Notes: generated by a model from the letters alone, not told the origin. Counted from the stretch's first letter, positions 9,273 to 18,965 are shown. The stretch is DNA of 39,729 bases from Leptolyngbyaceae cyanobacterium RM1_1_2 (GCA_012032345.1 JAAUQI010000045.1:1-39729); one strand, 5' to 3'. Program-made: numbers and translations.

Positions 9273-10970
9273 ATGAGTTCGCTGAATCGATTTACTAGCC
9301 GTCGCCTTAACCGTCTTCCTAAACTGCTAGGAGTTTGGGAGGGCGATCGCCGCAGATTGGAGGCTGGCGTTTTGAGCGAAGAGACTGAAACTGACGAAGC
9401 GCCAGCTGAGGGAGACTGTATTTTATGGGTCGATGGTACCCAGGGCGTCGTTCGTTCTATTAGCGTAGTTCCGGCTGACACGGGGCATGAGGCGGTCGTG
9501 AGGGCTTTGCTACAGGCCATTGAGCGTCCTCAGGGGCCAGCCGAAGCCGGACGACCCCAAAAAATTGTAGTACGCGATCGTGAGATTCACTTCTTTTTAC
9601 GGGGTGCTCTGCAAGAGCTAGACATTGATATTGGCTATGCCTCCACGCTGCCGCTGATTGATGAAATCTTCTCCGGCCTGATGCAGCACGTCCAACAAAA
9701 TACGCCGCAGCTACCGGAAGCCTATGCTGATCGACTGATTGACCAGGCTTACCAGATCTGGCAGGACGCCCCCTGGCATATTCTCAATGAGCAGCAAATT
9801 ATCGCCATTGAGATCAATCGCTGGGATATTCAAACTTTATATGTGTCAGTTTTAGGTATGGCTGGGGTAGAGTATGGCCTGCTGATGTATCGCTCATTAG
9901 AGTCACTCAAGCAGTTTCGGCAGCGAGTTTTGAGTATCCGAGGCTCATCTAAGCAGCTCCAGCAGGCATTTTTAGAGCAAGACTGTCTGTTTGTAAATTT
10001 TGAGCTGATTGAAGATGAGGATGAAGAAGAGGGGCTGTCGGCAATATCCCAGTTTGCTGCCTTGTTAAAAGGCATGACTCCTAGTGCTATCGAGCCAGAT
10101 TTTGGTAGCCTGCACCCTTTAGAAGGACTGCGCAACCACATTGCTATAGAAGAGGCAGCTATCCTACTGGTAGCTTTAGAAGCCCTGCATCGTTTTCTCG
10201 CCAAACACTACCGTTCCCTAGAAAAATCTACTTTTCCAGCTCTGAGCGGACAGTATCGGGTTCCTAATCCAGAGGCAGATGCCAAACCCGCCACGGTAGC
10301 TGTCACGGTAAAAACGCTGCCTGAAATTGCCGCAGAGCTGATTCGAGAAACGGAGGCGGCGGCTGATCAAACCAATCAAACCTTAAGGGCAGAGGAACCG
10401 ATCTTACGTGATGACTACGTACCCGAAGGGGCGATTATCATTTTGCGACCGATGCCTCAGTCGTGGCTCGACCTGGTACAAAGCAGTTCTAAAGCTTACT
10501 ACCAGCCCGTTTTGCCAGCAGAAACAGCGCCAGCAGACAGCGCTGACACTGAAATACCCATTGTTCTAATTCAAACCTCGCGGCCAAAAGCACAGGAATT
10601 GCTCAACAATCTGAAACTGGCTCAGGGAGTGCACTCGGTTTGCTTTAATCAAGGCAGCGACCCGGTTACGGGCAAGCAGTATGACTTAGGACTGCTGCAG
10701 ACTGGAGACGGCGAGTTTCATCTATTTGGTGAATTTCTCAAAGGTGACAAGGTAGATGAGGGCCGGCTGCAGGCATGGCAGCAGTGGCAGCAGCAGGCTC
10801 AGGGCCGCTGCGGCGTGGTGATTGCCGCCGGGGTGACGGGGGCGGCTAAAGGCAAACCCGAGCCAAAGCACCTGATGGCCTTTTTTGAGGCGCGATCGCG
10901 ATCGCCTGAAGAACTCAACCTCAAGCCCCTGCAGCTCCAGTTTGCGGTGGACTGGGAGCTGGATTTTTAA
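9273..10970 (+). CDS. DUF6930 domain protein (cyanobacterial, unknown function)
   Basis: A soluble protein of 565 aa. Its N-terminal third contains CILWVDGTQGVVRSISVVP and IVVRDREIHFFLRGALQELD, which I recognise as the DUF6930 pattern of cyanobacterial proteins of unknown role. The rest is acidic with no membrane segment or catalytic motif I can name. A Glu/Asp-rich run (EDEDEEE) falls near residue 248. The ATG at 9273 is preferred to an in-frame TTG at 9255, because MSSLNRFTSRRLNRLPK is a natural N-terminus. Domain name from memory; function unknown. Confidence 0.7.
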   Translation: MSSLNRFTSRRLNRLPKLLGVWEGDRRRLEAGVLSEETETDEAPAEGDCILWVDGTQGVVRSISVVPADTGHEAVVRALLQAIERPQGPAEAGRPQKIVVRDREIHFFLRGALQELDIDIGYASTLPLIDEIFSGLMQHVQQNTPQLPEAYADRLIDQAYQIWQDAPWHILNEQQIIAIEINRWDIQTLYVSVLGMAGVEYGLLMYRSLESLKQFRQRVLSIRGSSKQLQQAFLEQDCLFVNFELIEDEDEEEGLSAISQFAALLKGMTPSAIEPDFGSLHPLEGLRNHIAIEEAAILLVALEALHRFLAKHYRSLEKSTFPALSGQYRVPNPEADAKPATVAVTVKTLPEIAAELIRETEAAADQTNQTLRAEEPILRDDYVPEGAIIILRPMPQSWLDLVQSSSKAYYQPVLPAETAPADSADTEIPIVLIQTSRPKAQELLNNLKLAQGVHSVCFNQGSDPVTGKQYDLGLLQTGDGEFHLFGEFLKGDKVDEGRLQAWQQWQQQAQGRCGVVIAAGVTGAAKGKPEPKHLMAFFEARSRSPEELNLKPLQLQFAVDWELDF

Positions 10971-11082
10971 GTCTAAGCCTGATTTGCAGCCAATTTGGGG
11001 CACCGAGTTTGGGGCATAAGAGCCACTAGGGGCCGCACAATATTAAAATGTGTGAAGCGAACATTAACGAAACAGGTTGAGC

Positions 11083-12518
11083 ATGCGAGTTGCGATTGTC
11101 GGGGCCGGGCTGTCGGGTTTAGCCACAGCGGTTGACCTAGTCGATGCGGGCCATGAAGTAGAAATTTTTGAGGCCCGTCCTTTTGTCGGCGGCAAAGTCG
11201 GCAGCTGGATAGATAAAGACGGTAACCACGTAGAGATGGGGCTGCACGTATTTTTTGGCTGCTACTACAACCTGTTTGCCCTGATGAAGCAGGTAGGCGC
11301 GTTTCAGCACCTGCGGCTCAAAGATCACACCCACACTTTTATCAATCGCGGTGGCGAAATTGGAGCGCTGGATTTTCGCTTCGTTACCGGAGCGCCGTTT
11401 AACGGGCTAAAGGCGTTTTTTACGACTTCGCAGCTTTCACTGCAGGACAAAGCTCAAAATGCGATCGCCTTGGGCACCAGTCCAATTGTGCGGGGGCTGG
11501 TAGATTTTGACGGCGCTATGCAGCAGATCCGAGCGCTGGATCAAATTAGCTTCGCTGACTGGTTTCGCCGTCACGGTGGCTCTGATGGCAGCCTCAAGCG
11601 GATGTGGAACCCAATTGCTTATGCCCTCGGTTTTATCGACACTGAGGAGATCTCGGCCCGCTGCATGCTGACTATCTTTATCCTCTTTGCTGTCAAGTCT
11701 GAAGCCTCTGTGCTGCGGATGCTAGAAGGCTCTCCGGCAGAGTACCTGAGTCAGCCAATCGTAGACTATCTGACAGCCCGTGGCACCCAAATTCATCTGC
11801 GGCGAGGGGTGCGGGAAATTTTGTTTACTGGGGAAGGCCGTCAAACCCAAGTTACCGGGCTACAAATTGCCAAAGGTGACGAAACCGAAACGATTACAGC
11901 AGACGCCTACGTCTGCGCCTGCGATGTGCCAGGAATTCAGCGCTTGCTGCCAGAAGCTTGGCGATCGCTGCCAGAATTTGGCAACATCTACAAACTTGAC
12001 GCTGTGCCGGTAGCAACGGTGCAGCTGCGCTTTGACGGCTGGGTAACGGAGCTACAGGATAGCCAAGCGCGTCAGCAGCTCAAACAGGCTGCCGGACTCG
12101 ACAACCTGCTGTACACTCCCGATGCTGATTTTTCCTGCTTTGCAGACTTAGCGCTCACCAGCCCCAGTGACTACTACCGCGAAGGCGAAGGCTCTCTGCT
12201 ACAGCTAGTCTTGACCCCCGGTGACCCCTTCATCAAAAAAATAACGAAGAGATCGCCCATCACGTCCTGAAGCAGGTTCACGATCTCTTTCCCTCCTCTC
12301 GCACTCTAAACATGACCTGGTACAGCGTGGTCAAGCTAGCCAAGTCGCTTTACCGTGAAGCCCCAGGCATGGATCCTTACCGCCCTAGCCAAAAAACTCC
12401 TATTGCCAACTTCTTCTTGGCTGGCAGCTATACGCAGCAGGACTATATCGATAGTATGGAAGGAGCGACCCTGTCAGGCAAACAGGCGGCAGCAGCGATT
12501 TTAGAGGCGATCGCCTAA
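11083..12518 (+). CDS. crtQ: Zeta-carotene desaturase CrtQ, split by a one-base shift
   Basis: FAD enzyme that converts zeta-carotene to lycopene in membrane-bound carotenoid synthesis. The N-terminus has the FAD fold [14 protein letters not shown]. The C-terminus has the carotene-desaturase signature in [19 protein letters not shown]. The first frame runs to a stop at 12270 after GDPFIKK. From there the true protein continues one frame over ([20 protein letters not shown]), then [19 protein letters not shown] to the stop at 12518. The shift lies in an A7 run at 12235-12241, and one extra A restores the whole enzyme. The start is the ATG at 11083, not the TTG at 11077. An SRPBCC gene follows 5 bp later, the same order as slr0940-slr0941 in Synechocystis. 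Confidence 0.93.
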
Positions 12519-12523
12519 AAACT

Positions 12524-12970
12524 ATGAGCGACTGGCTAGAGCATAGTGTATGTGTTGATGTGGAAGCCCCAGTGGAGTTTGTCTGGGGCCTGTGGTCTGA
12601 TCTGGAGCAGATGCCGCGCTGGATGAAGTGGATTGATTCAGTGCAGGTGCTAGAAGACAACCCAGAGCTGTCTCGCTGGCGGCTGGCCTCGCGGGGGTTT
12701 GAATTTAGCTGGCTCTCCAGAATTACCAAGCTAGTGCCGCAGCAGATCATTCAGTGGGAATCAGTAGATGGACTGCCCAACCGAGGCGCTATTCGGTTTT
12801 ACGATCATAAGGACAGCAGCACGGTGAAGCTGACGGTCGCTTATGCCATCCCCGGCCTGATCGGTAAGCTAATGGATAATCTATTTTTAGGGCGAGTGGT
12901 TGAGTCAACTATCCAGGCCGATTTAGATCGCTTTCGGGACTATGCCCTAGCAGCCCAGGCCCAGCAGTAG
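12524..12970 (+). CDS. SRPBCC (polyketide cyclase/START-like) family protein
   Basis: A 148-aa protein with the START-like fold pattern: HSVCVDVEAPVEFVWGLWSDLEQMPRWMKWI at the N-terminus, and a final long helix (ESTIQADLDRFRDYA). The fold makes a hydrophobic cavity for lipids or isoprenoids. The position immediately after crtQ is conserved in cyanobacteria and suggests a role with carotenoid intermediates, which is inference. It begins at an ATG 5 bp after the crtQ stop and is followed 8 bp later by the next gene, so all three are probably one transcript. Confidence 0.82.
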   Translation: MSDWLEHSVCVDVEAPVEFVWGLWSDLEQMPRWMKWIDSVQVLEDNPELSRWRLASRGFEFSWLSRITKLVPQQIIQWESVDGLPNRGAIRFYDHKDSSTVKLTVAYAIPGLIGKLMDNLFLGRVVESTIQADLDRFRDYALAAQAQQ

Positions 12971-12977
12971 TGGAGCG

Positions 12978-15011
12978 GTGGACAATTCATCAGCCTTTCA
13001 AAAACGCTACCGGGAGTTTGAATCGCAGCAGACTCAGCTAGGAGCGGCGATCGAGGGTATAGCTGAGCCTGAAGAACGGCACTGGTATGCGACACTGCTG
13101 CTGGGACGGCTGATTTTAATCTATCTGCTGCAAAAGCGGGGCTTTATCGACGACGGTGATGACTGGTACCTGCAAAATAAGCTGGGCCAAAGCCAGCAGC
13201 GGGGGCCGGATCGGTTTTATCAGCAGTTTCTCAGAGCGCTATTTTTTCAAGGGTTGTGCCTGCCTGTCAGTGAGCGTCCAGAGCCTATGCATCTGCTGGT
13301 AGGACGGGTGCCTTATTTAGCTAGCAGCCTGTTCTGGCCTCATGAGCTAGAGGAAAAACACGCTGAGATCAGGATTGCCGACAGCGTTTTTGAAACGTTG
13401 CTGGACTGGTTTAGCGAAACTGCCTGGTCGCTGAGTGAAAGCCCTGATGCTGGGGAAATTAATCTGCCCCAGCTAGCTCAGATTTTTGAGCAGTTTACCT
13501 GGCAGTTCATGCGGGGGCAGCCGCTTAAAGCTTTTTATACTCAGCCAGAGGCGATCGCGGCGCTTTGGCATCGAGCGATCGCAGCTTTTATCCTACAGCG
13601 GGTCAACCAGCAGTTTCAGACCCCTTTTACCGCTATGGCAGAGGTGCTTGCGGCCCTAGATGATGACCTCTGTGTTTATCTAACCCAGGAGCTTTTGCCG
13701 CAGCTTGCACTGCTAGATCCGGCCTGCGGGACAGGGTCTGGGCTGCTGGCAGCGCTGCGATCGCTGATGGCACTCTATCAGCCCATTGTGGCCTATGCTC
13801 AAAAGGCGCGATCGCCTCAGCTCAAAGCCTGGATCAAAACTTTGGGCAGCGATCCGGCAATGATTCAGTATGGTCTAAAAAAATGTTTGCTCAGTCAGTG
13901 TCTCTATGGCACCGACCGCTCAGAAATTGCTGTTGAAATTGCTCGCCTGCAGCTTTTGCTCTCGCTCATAGCCTCAGCCCCTAGCGCCAGCATCATTGAA
14001 CCGCTGCCGCACTTAGAGTTCAACCTCCTAGCTGGAGAGGCTTTAGTCGGCCTAGTCAGCGTAGATGAAGCCGGATTTGACGAAACACCACCCCTCTCCA
14101 GCCTGCGGCGACGGCGATCGCCTGTTGTCCTCCAGGGAAACCTCCTACAGCCTTTGGCCGCTGAAACCTATCGCACAATTTTGGCTGAAAAAAATATCAG
14201 CTTAGAGCACTACCGCAGCCAAAGTGAGCTGATGGCCGAAGGCAGTATTCCTGACTATGTGCGGGTAGAATCTCTGCGCGATCGCATTGATGAACTCAAT
14301 CAGCAGGCCCAGGCCAAACTCGACCAGCTTTTGCTCAACGACTTTAGCCAAAAGCACGGCATTCGCTATCGCGTCATGCAGGGCAACAGGCAAAAGCGTT
14401 TGCTAGATAAAGCCGACATTGCCAGCCTTGCTCCTATCCATTGGGGATTTCAGTTTCAGCAGATTTTAACCAAACAGGGCGGGTTTGCAATTATTCTCAC
14501 TCGTCCCCCCTGGGGTGCTGTTGGCCCCACGGCAGTAGGTTTCTGTCAAGAGTATGGGGCTTTGCTAGCTTCTGAAAATATTACTTTGAGAGAGTTTTTG
14601 AGACAAAAGAAAGAGTGTTTGAAAAACAGCGCGATCGCAACAGCATGGCAAAAATACGAGAGCCGCTTTACCTATGTCAATGAGTATCTACGCCTGAGCC
14701 AGCAATACGCTTATCAAAACGCGGGCAAATCTTTTCGTAAGCGGCTGCGGCTAGAGTTGCTCTATCTAGAACGCTGTTTTGATCTGCTGCGCTCAGGCGG
14801 CTTTTGTACCCTGCTACTGCCCGCCCACACCCCCGACAATCCTGACGCTCAGCCTGTGCTAAAGGCTCTACAGCAGCAAACCCAGCTTGACTCTGTAGTC
14901 ATCTATACCAACAATCCGGCCTGGTTTGTGGGTCTTAAACCTAACTTTCAGTTCTGCCTGCTGACGTTTCAAAAGCTGTCGTCACCTGACAGAAACCTGG
15001 AACCGGGGTGA
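12978..15011 (+). CDS. Eco57I-like N6-adenine methylase homologue with altered catalytic motif, probably truncated
   Basis: A 677-aa protein resembling the methylase part of type IIG/PglX-like enzymes. A helical N-terminal region (IYLLQKRGFIDDGDDWYLQNKL, about 48-70) is followed by INLPQLAQIFE and AFYT, both characteristic of the family. SAM-binding motif I is intact: LLDPACGTGSGLLAAL at about 245-260. The catalytic motif IV, normally NPPY/F/W, reads RPPW at 509-512. The Asn that holds the target adenine is replaced by Arg, so methylation is unlikely. The product ends at FCLLTFQKL, where relatives continue into a specificity domain. No nuclease motif is visible. It starts at a GTG 8 bp after the SRPBCC gene. 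It could be a decaying or repurposed enzyme. Confidence 0.75.
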   Translation: MDNSSAFQKRYREFESQQTQLGAAIEGIAEPEERHWYATLLLGRLILIYLLQKRGFIDDGDDWYLQNKLGQSQQRGPDRFYQQFLRALFFQGLCLPVSERPEPMHLLVGRVPYLASSLFWPHELEEKHAEIRIADSVFETLLDWFSETAWSLSESPDAGEINLPQLAQIFEQFTWQFMRGQPLKAFYTQPEAIAALWHRAIAAFILQRVNQQFQTPFTAMAEVLAALDDDLCVYLTQELLPQLALLDPACGTGSGLLAALRSLMALYQPIVAYAQKARSPQLKAWIKTLGSDPAMIQYGLKKCLLSQCLYGTDRSEIAVEIARLQLLLSLIASAPSASIIEPLPHLEFNLLAGEALVGLVSVDEAGFDETPPLSSLRRRRSPVVLQGNLLQPLAAETYRTILAEKNISLEHYRSQSELMAEGSIPDYVRVESLRDRIDELNQQAQAKLDQLLLNDFSQKHGIRYRVMQGNRQKRLLDKADIASLAPIHWGFQFQQILTKQGGFAIILTRPPWGAVGPTAVGFCQEYGALLASENITLREFLRQKKECLKNSAIATAWQKYESRFTYVNEYLRLSQQYAYQNAGKSFRKRLRLELLYLERCFDLLRSGGFCTLLLPAHTPDNPDAQPVLKALQQQTQLDSVVIYTNNPAWFVGLKPNFQFCLLTFQKLSSPDRNLEPG

Positions 15012-15278
15012 AACCGATATATTGGGTGGTGAAATGTGCGCATTGATGGTGCTACGGCTCGTAATTAAAACTCATTATCATCTGTCAGTGAAATCAAGAT
15101 GAAATTGCTCTACCTCACCGGATAGAAGTGCCAATCCTTCTTCTGACAGTTGTTTTAACAGGCTGCTTTTAGATAAACATTAGACACAACTTCTGAGGGA
15201 AATTTAATACTCTTCTAAATCAGAGACCCTCAACTTAGAAGACTATTCCTAATCCTATTAATTTCGGCCAAAAGCACT

Positions 15279-15851
15279 ATGACTACTAGCGAGAACAGAA
15301 CTAAAAACCACACTGGAGATGCAAAAGGAATGTCCGGTAGCTACATCCGGTTTCTGGCGATGATTGGCACCTCAATCGTTGTCATGTTTTTCTTAATGTA
15401 TCTGCATTCCTATCAGATTCTTGACCATGCCTGGTTTAGCGAAACGCGGGCCTTTATGGCACTGATTATGGGTGCTGCAATGATGGTGATTATGCTGTCG
15501 TACATGCTGCACATGTACAAGAACCGCACCGCTAATATCGTCATCTATCTGAGCGCTGTTGTGCTGTTTGGGGCTTCGTTATGGCTGGTACGCAGTCAGG
15601 TCACGGTAAGCGATGTGGACTATATGGAAGGCATGATTCCCCACCATTCAATCGCCATCTTGACCAGCGATCGCGCTCAAATTGAAGATCTACGAGTTCG
15701 TGAACTGGCAGATGAAATCATCGAAGCCCAGCGCCGAGAAATCAAAGAGATGGAGTGGCTCATTCCTGATATTAGAAAAAATGGCTTGGTTACAACACAA
15801 GCTGAGTTAGAAACAAGGTCAGTCCCAGACTTTGCTCCTACTCCCGAATAA
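15279..15851 (+). CDS. DUF305 domain membrane protein
   Basis: A 190-aa protein with three predicted membrane helices (about 25-45, 58-77 and 84-103), followed by a C-terminal DUF305 domain. YMEGMIPHHSIAILTSDRA carries the conserved Met and double His. ELADEIIEAQRREIKEMEWLI is the following helix. DUF305 is a ferritin-like helical domain often found near copper or metal handling genes, but its role is not firmly known. It starts at an ATG after a 267-bp gap and looks monocistronic. Confidence 0.85.
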   Translation: MTTSENRTKNHTGDAKGMSGSYIRFLAMIGTSIVVMFFLMYLHSYQILDHAWFSETRAFMALIMGAAMMVIMLSYMLHMYKNRTANIVIYLSAVVLFGASLWLVRSQVTVSDVDYMEGMIPHHSIAILTSDRAQIEDLRVRELADEIIEAQRREIKEMEWLIPDIRKNGLVTTQAELETRSVPDFAPTPE

Positions 15852-16017
15852 CTTTTAGAGGTTTCAGGAAAGGAAACTAATGATAAAAAATTAACTGGGC
15901 AGCGGTCAGGCTAATTTAATACATCACCCAGTCCCATTCAAAACTATGCGATGCCCACTTTGAGCAGCTTCGCCAACGCCCCGGCATAATAAAGACATCA
16001 GGCCAGACTTCCTCACC

Positions 16018-16584
16018 ATGATTGCCACACCCCAGCCTCAGGCCATGACTGCCCAGGATTACCTAACCTGGGAGACCCAGCAGGAGCTGCGCTACGAATT
16101 TGTGGATGGCACTGTCTTTGCCATGACCGGGGGCACCCTGCCCCATAACGATATTGCCATTAACCTGCTGAGCTCACTACGACCCACCATCCGCCCTCAA
16201 GGCTGCCGCATCAATATTGCCGATGTCAAAGTCAATGTGTCCCCCTCGATCTACCGCTACCCTGACTTGGTGGTGAGCTGCGATGAACGGGATCAGACCA
16301 CACTCAATGCCATCCACCATCCCAAACTGATTGTGGAAGTGCTTTCTCCCGGCACAGAAGCCCTTGATCGAGGAGAAAAGTTCAAAGAATACCGCACCCT
16401 GCCCAGTCTAGAAGAATACGTCCTGATTAGCTCTACCGACATCAGCGTTGAAATCTATCGCCGGGGCGAAGGGCGGCTGTGGCTGTATAGTGCTTACCAG
16501 AGTGAAGACACGATTCGCCTCGAAAGCGTTGGCTTTGAGCTGGCGATCGGGCTGCTTTACGAAGGGGTTTTCTTTGAGGGTTGA
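16018..16584 (+). CDS. Uma2 family (DUF820) putative endonuclease
   Basis: A 188-aa PD-(D/E)XK-fold protein of the Uma2 family, highly expanded in cyanobacteria. The recognisable core is YRYPDLVVSCDERD, with the metal Asp, and LIVEVLSPGTEALDRGEKFKEY, with the Glu and Lys of the active site. SLEEYVLISS and VEIYRRGEG complete the family pattern. The biological role is unproven. The gene is intact, and a truncated relative lies just downstream on the opposite strand (16597-16843). Confidence 0.88.
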   Translation: MIATPQPQAMTAQDYLTWETQQELRYEFVDGTVFAMTGGTLPHNDIAINLLSSLRPTIRPQGCRINIADVKVNVSPSIYRYPDLVVSCDERDQTTLNAIHHPKLIVEVLSPGTEALDRGEKFKEYRTLPSLEEYVLISSTDISVEIYRRGEGRLWLYSAYQSEDTIRLESVGFELAIGLLYEGVFFEG

Positions 16585-16596
16585 GCACTTCAGCAT

Positions 16597-16843
16597 TTAG
16601 ATCAGGCCGATACCTCGATACAAATCTGAAATTGCACCTTTCAGGCCAATACTTTTCAAAAATACCTGCTCCCCTTCCCCATAAATTTCGGTTTCCCACT
16701 GATCGGGATTTGATGAAACCCGCCGCCGGCATTCAACCCGCATTTCATCCTGGGCAATCAACACATACTCTTCCAGAGAATCTAGTGATTGATAGTCCTC
16801 AAACTTGATACCTCGAGCAGTGTACCGAGTCGGGTTTGTTGAT
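16597..16843 (-). pseudogene. 5'-truncated Uma2 family gene remnant
   Basis: Read on the minus strand, about 80 codons end at the stop 16597-16599 and match the C-terminal half of Uma2 proteins: ARGIKFEDYQSLDSLEEYV, VLIAQDEMRVECRRR, then SIGLKGAISDLYRGIGLI. The N-terminal half, including the PD catalytic strand, is missing. Similarity fades at about 16843, exactly where the DUF3105 remnant on the other strand begins. The intact Uma2 gene ends just beyond it in convergent orientation. Confidence 0.75.
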
Positions 16844-16847
16844 TTAG

Positions 16848-17132
16848 GTCGTAAAGCGGCAGGACAATCTGTCGCTACTCGTTGCCAGCGGCAGTATTGT
16901 CATTTACTACGAACAGCCAGAGGCAGAGACGATAAAAGCTCTAAAGAGCTGAGCCGATCAATTTTCCGATCCTTGGGAAGATATTGTTGTGGTTCCTAAA
17001 GCCGGACTAGGGGACAAAATCGTACTCACTGCTTGGACGAAGAAGCTGGTCATACCTGAGTTTGACCCTCAAGCTGCTGCCACCTTTATTGATGAATACC
17101 GGGGACGGAGCCCGGAAAACCCGGTGCGCTGA
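16848..17132 (+). pseudogene. 5'-truncated DUF3105 protein remnant with internal stop
   Basis: In the frame ending at the TGA 17130-17132 the protein reads GSIVIYYEQPEAETIKALKS, stop, ADQFSDPWEDIVVVPKAG, IVLTAWTKKLVIPEFDP and FIDEYRGRSPENPVR. This is the C-terminal part of a DUF3105 protein. The internal TGA at 16950-16952 sits where a TGG (Trp) would fit naturally. The N-terminal portion is absent, and a stop codon stands directly upstream at 16845-16847. It is therefore a remnant that cannot give the full product. Confidence 0.72.
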
Positions 17133-17276
17133 GGATAATCCCAATCTGCAAGCCGTTCCGCAAAGTTTAACTATCTTGAAGAGCCAATCCTGTCGGTTTA
17201 GCTTGAGCAGAAATTCTGCGTTCAGTAAGGGAGTCAGGCGGGTAAAATAGAGCGGTTGTATTCTGCGACACTAGCC

Positions 17277-18570
17277 TTGATTGAACGCTATACGCTGCCC
17301 GAAATGGGCAACCTTTGGACTGATACTTACAAAATGAAAACCTGGCTTCAGGTTGAGATTGCGGTCTGTGAAGCTCAGGCAGAGCTGGGCTACATTCCTC
17401 AAGCAGCCGTTGAAGAAATCAAGGCAAAGGCAAATTTTGACCCCAAGCGGGTGCTCGAAATTGAGGCCGAGGTACACCACGATGTCATTGCTTTCTTAAC
17501 CAACGTTAATGAATATGTGGGCGAAGCCGGACGCTATATTCATTTGGGCATGACTAGCTCTGACATGATTGATACGGCGCTTTCGCTGCAGCTCCGAGAC
17601 AGCCTGCAAATTGTTTTGACCCAGGTTGAAAATCTGATTCAGGCCATTCGCTACCAGGCCCAGCAGCACCGAGACACCGTCATGGTGGGCCGCTCTCACG
17701 GCATTCACGCTGAACCAATTACCTTTGGCTTTAAGCTGGCTGGTTGGCTGGCCGAAATGCTGCGTCACCGCGATCGCCTCAGCCGGGTTCAAGATCAAAT
17801 CGCCGTCGGGCAGATTTCTGGCGCAGTGGGCACCTATGCCAACATTGATCCCAAAATTGAAGCGATCGCCTGTCAAAAGCTTGGCCTCAGGCCCGACACC
17901 GCTTCGACTCAGGTGATTGCGCGAGACATTCACGCCGACTTTATGCAGGCGATCGCCCTAGTCGCCGCGTCGCTAGAGCGATTTGCGGTGGAAATTCGCA
18001 ACCTGCAGCGCACTGACGTGCTAGAGGTTGAGGAATTTTTGCTGAGGGTCAAAAAGGCTCCTCAGCGATGCCTCACAAGCGCAACCCGGTTCGCTCCGAG
18101 CGACTCACGGGCCTAGCCCGGATTATTCGAGGTCATGCGATCGCGCCTTAGAAAACGTTGCCCTCTGGCACGAACGGGATATTTCTCACAGCTCAGTTGA
18201 GCGCGTGATTTTGCCTGACACCTGCATTCTGATTCACTTCATGCTGGTCGAAGCCACTGACTTGGTGAAGCACCTGCTGGTCTACCCTGAAAACATGCAG
18301 CGCAATATGAACCTGTATGGCGGCGTGATTTTTAGCCAGCGAGTTTTGCTAGCTCTCGTAGAGAAGGGACTTTCCCGTGAAGCTGCCTACAAGATTGTGC
18401 AGACCTGCGCTCACGAAGCCTGGAACAAACCGGGTGGCGACTTTCATCGGCTAATCAAAAACCATCCTGATGTCAAAGAGCAGCTCACCTCCGAAGAGAT
18501 TGCAGACTGCTTTGAGCCGCAGCATCACTTGCGTAACCTAGACGAAGTGTATCAGCGACTGGGTATTTAG
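17277..18570 (+). CDS. purB: Adenylosuccinate lyase PurB, split by two one-base shifts
   Basis: Catalyses two beta-eliminations in purine synthesis (SAICAR to AICAR, adenylosuccinate to AMP) in the cytosol. Conserved blocks are [13 protein letters not shown], the catalytic-His region [14 protein letters not shown] and, only after a frame change, the fumarase/ASL signature [11 protein letters not shown]. The first frame leaves the family in a T5 run at 18036-18040 and stops at 18116. The second frame runs to about 18145, and the third resumes with [20 protein letters not shown] and continues to the TAG at 18570. One base inserted at each point rebuilds a normal-length enzyme. Start: TTG 17277, giving the family N-terminus [13 protein letters not shown]. 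An in-frame TTG at 17256 is possible. It is an essential-type gene, so sequence errors are likely. Confidence 0.92.
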
Positions 18571-18965
18571 GCTGCTGTAAAGCGGGGATTGCTGCGCAGG
18601 GTATGGGTTTCAAACTGACGTACCTGAGCTAAAAAAGCCTCTGTAATGGCTTCTGGTTTTGGCTGATGCAGCAGTAAAGCGGTATAGAGATTTTTTTGGC
18701 GAACTACAACGGCCTTGTGCTCATCGGTTTGAATCAAAATATGCTGGAATCCTTCCAAACGCAGCGAGGCCATCAGCAAAGACTTGAGGCCCAAGGCTTG
18801 AAAAACCGTCTGAACCCATTTTGTTTCTGGGTTATCAGGTGTTGTGTAATATTCCTGAGGCAGTCCATTCAAGTCAAAGATGGCAACGCCCAGAATACTT
18901 TCAATTGCCAAACTGTCTGGTTGAGGAGGGTTTGCTGACCCGGCTGAGGTTGAAACAGGTGTCAT
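18567..18965 (-). CDS. Roadblock/LC7-like domain protein (cyanobacterial)
   Basis: A 132-aa soluble protein with a Pro/Ser-rich N-terminal tail. It is followed by one alpha/beta domain: SILGVAIFDLNGLPQEYY, TKWVQTVFQALGLKSLLM, then FQHILIQTDEHKAVVVRQK. This arrangement resembles the roadblock/LC7 fold of small regulators of GTPases and polarity. The assignment is from pattern memory only. The gene is convergent with purB, and the two stop codons overlap within 18567-18570. Function unknown. Confidence 0.6.
   Translation of the reverse strand: MTPVSTSAGSANPPQPDSLAIESILGVAIFDLNGLPQEYYTTPDNPETKWVQTVFQALGLKSLLMASLRLEGFQHILIQTDEHKAVVVRQKNLYTALLLHQPKPEAITEAFLAQVRQFETHTLRSNPRFTAA

Noticed and set aside
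11077-12518. crtQ as a true pseudogene
   Set aside because: Only one base is missing, in an A7 run, and the whole C-terminal domain is conserved in the next frame. Sequencing error is more likely in a pigment gene of this kind.
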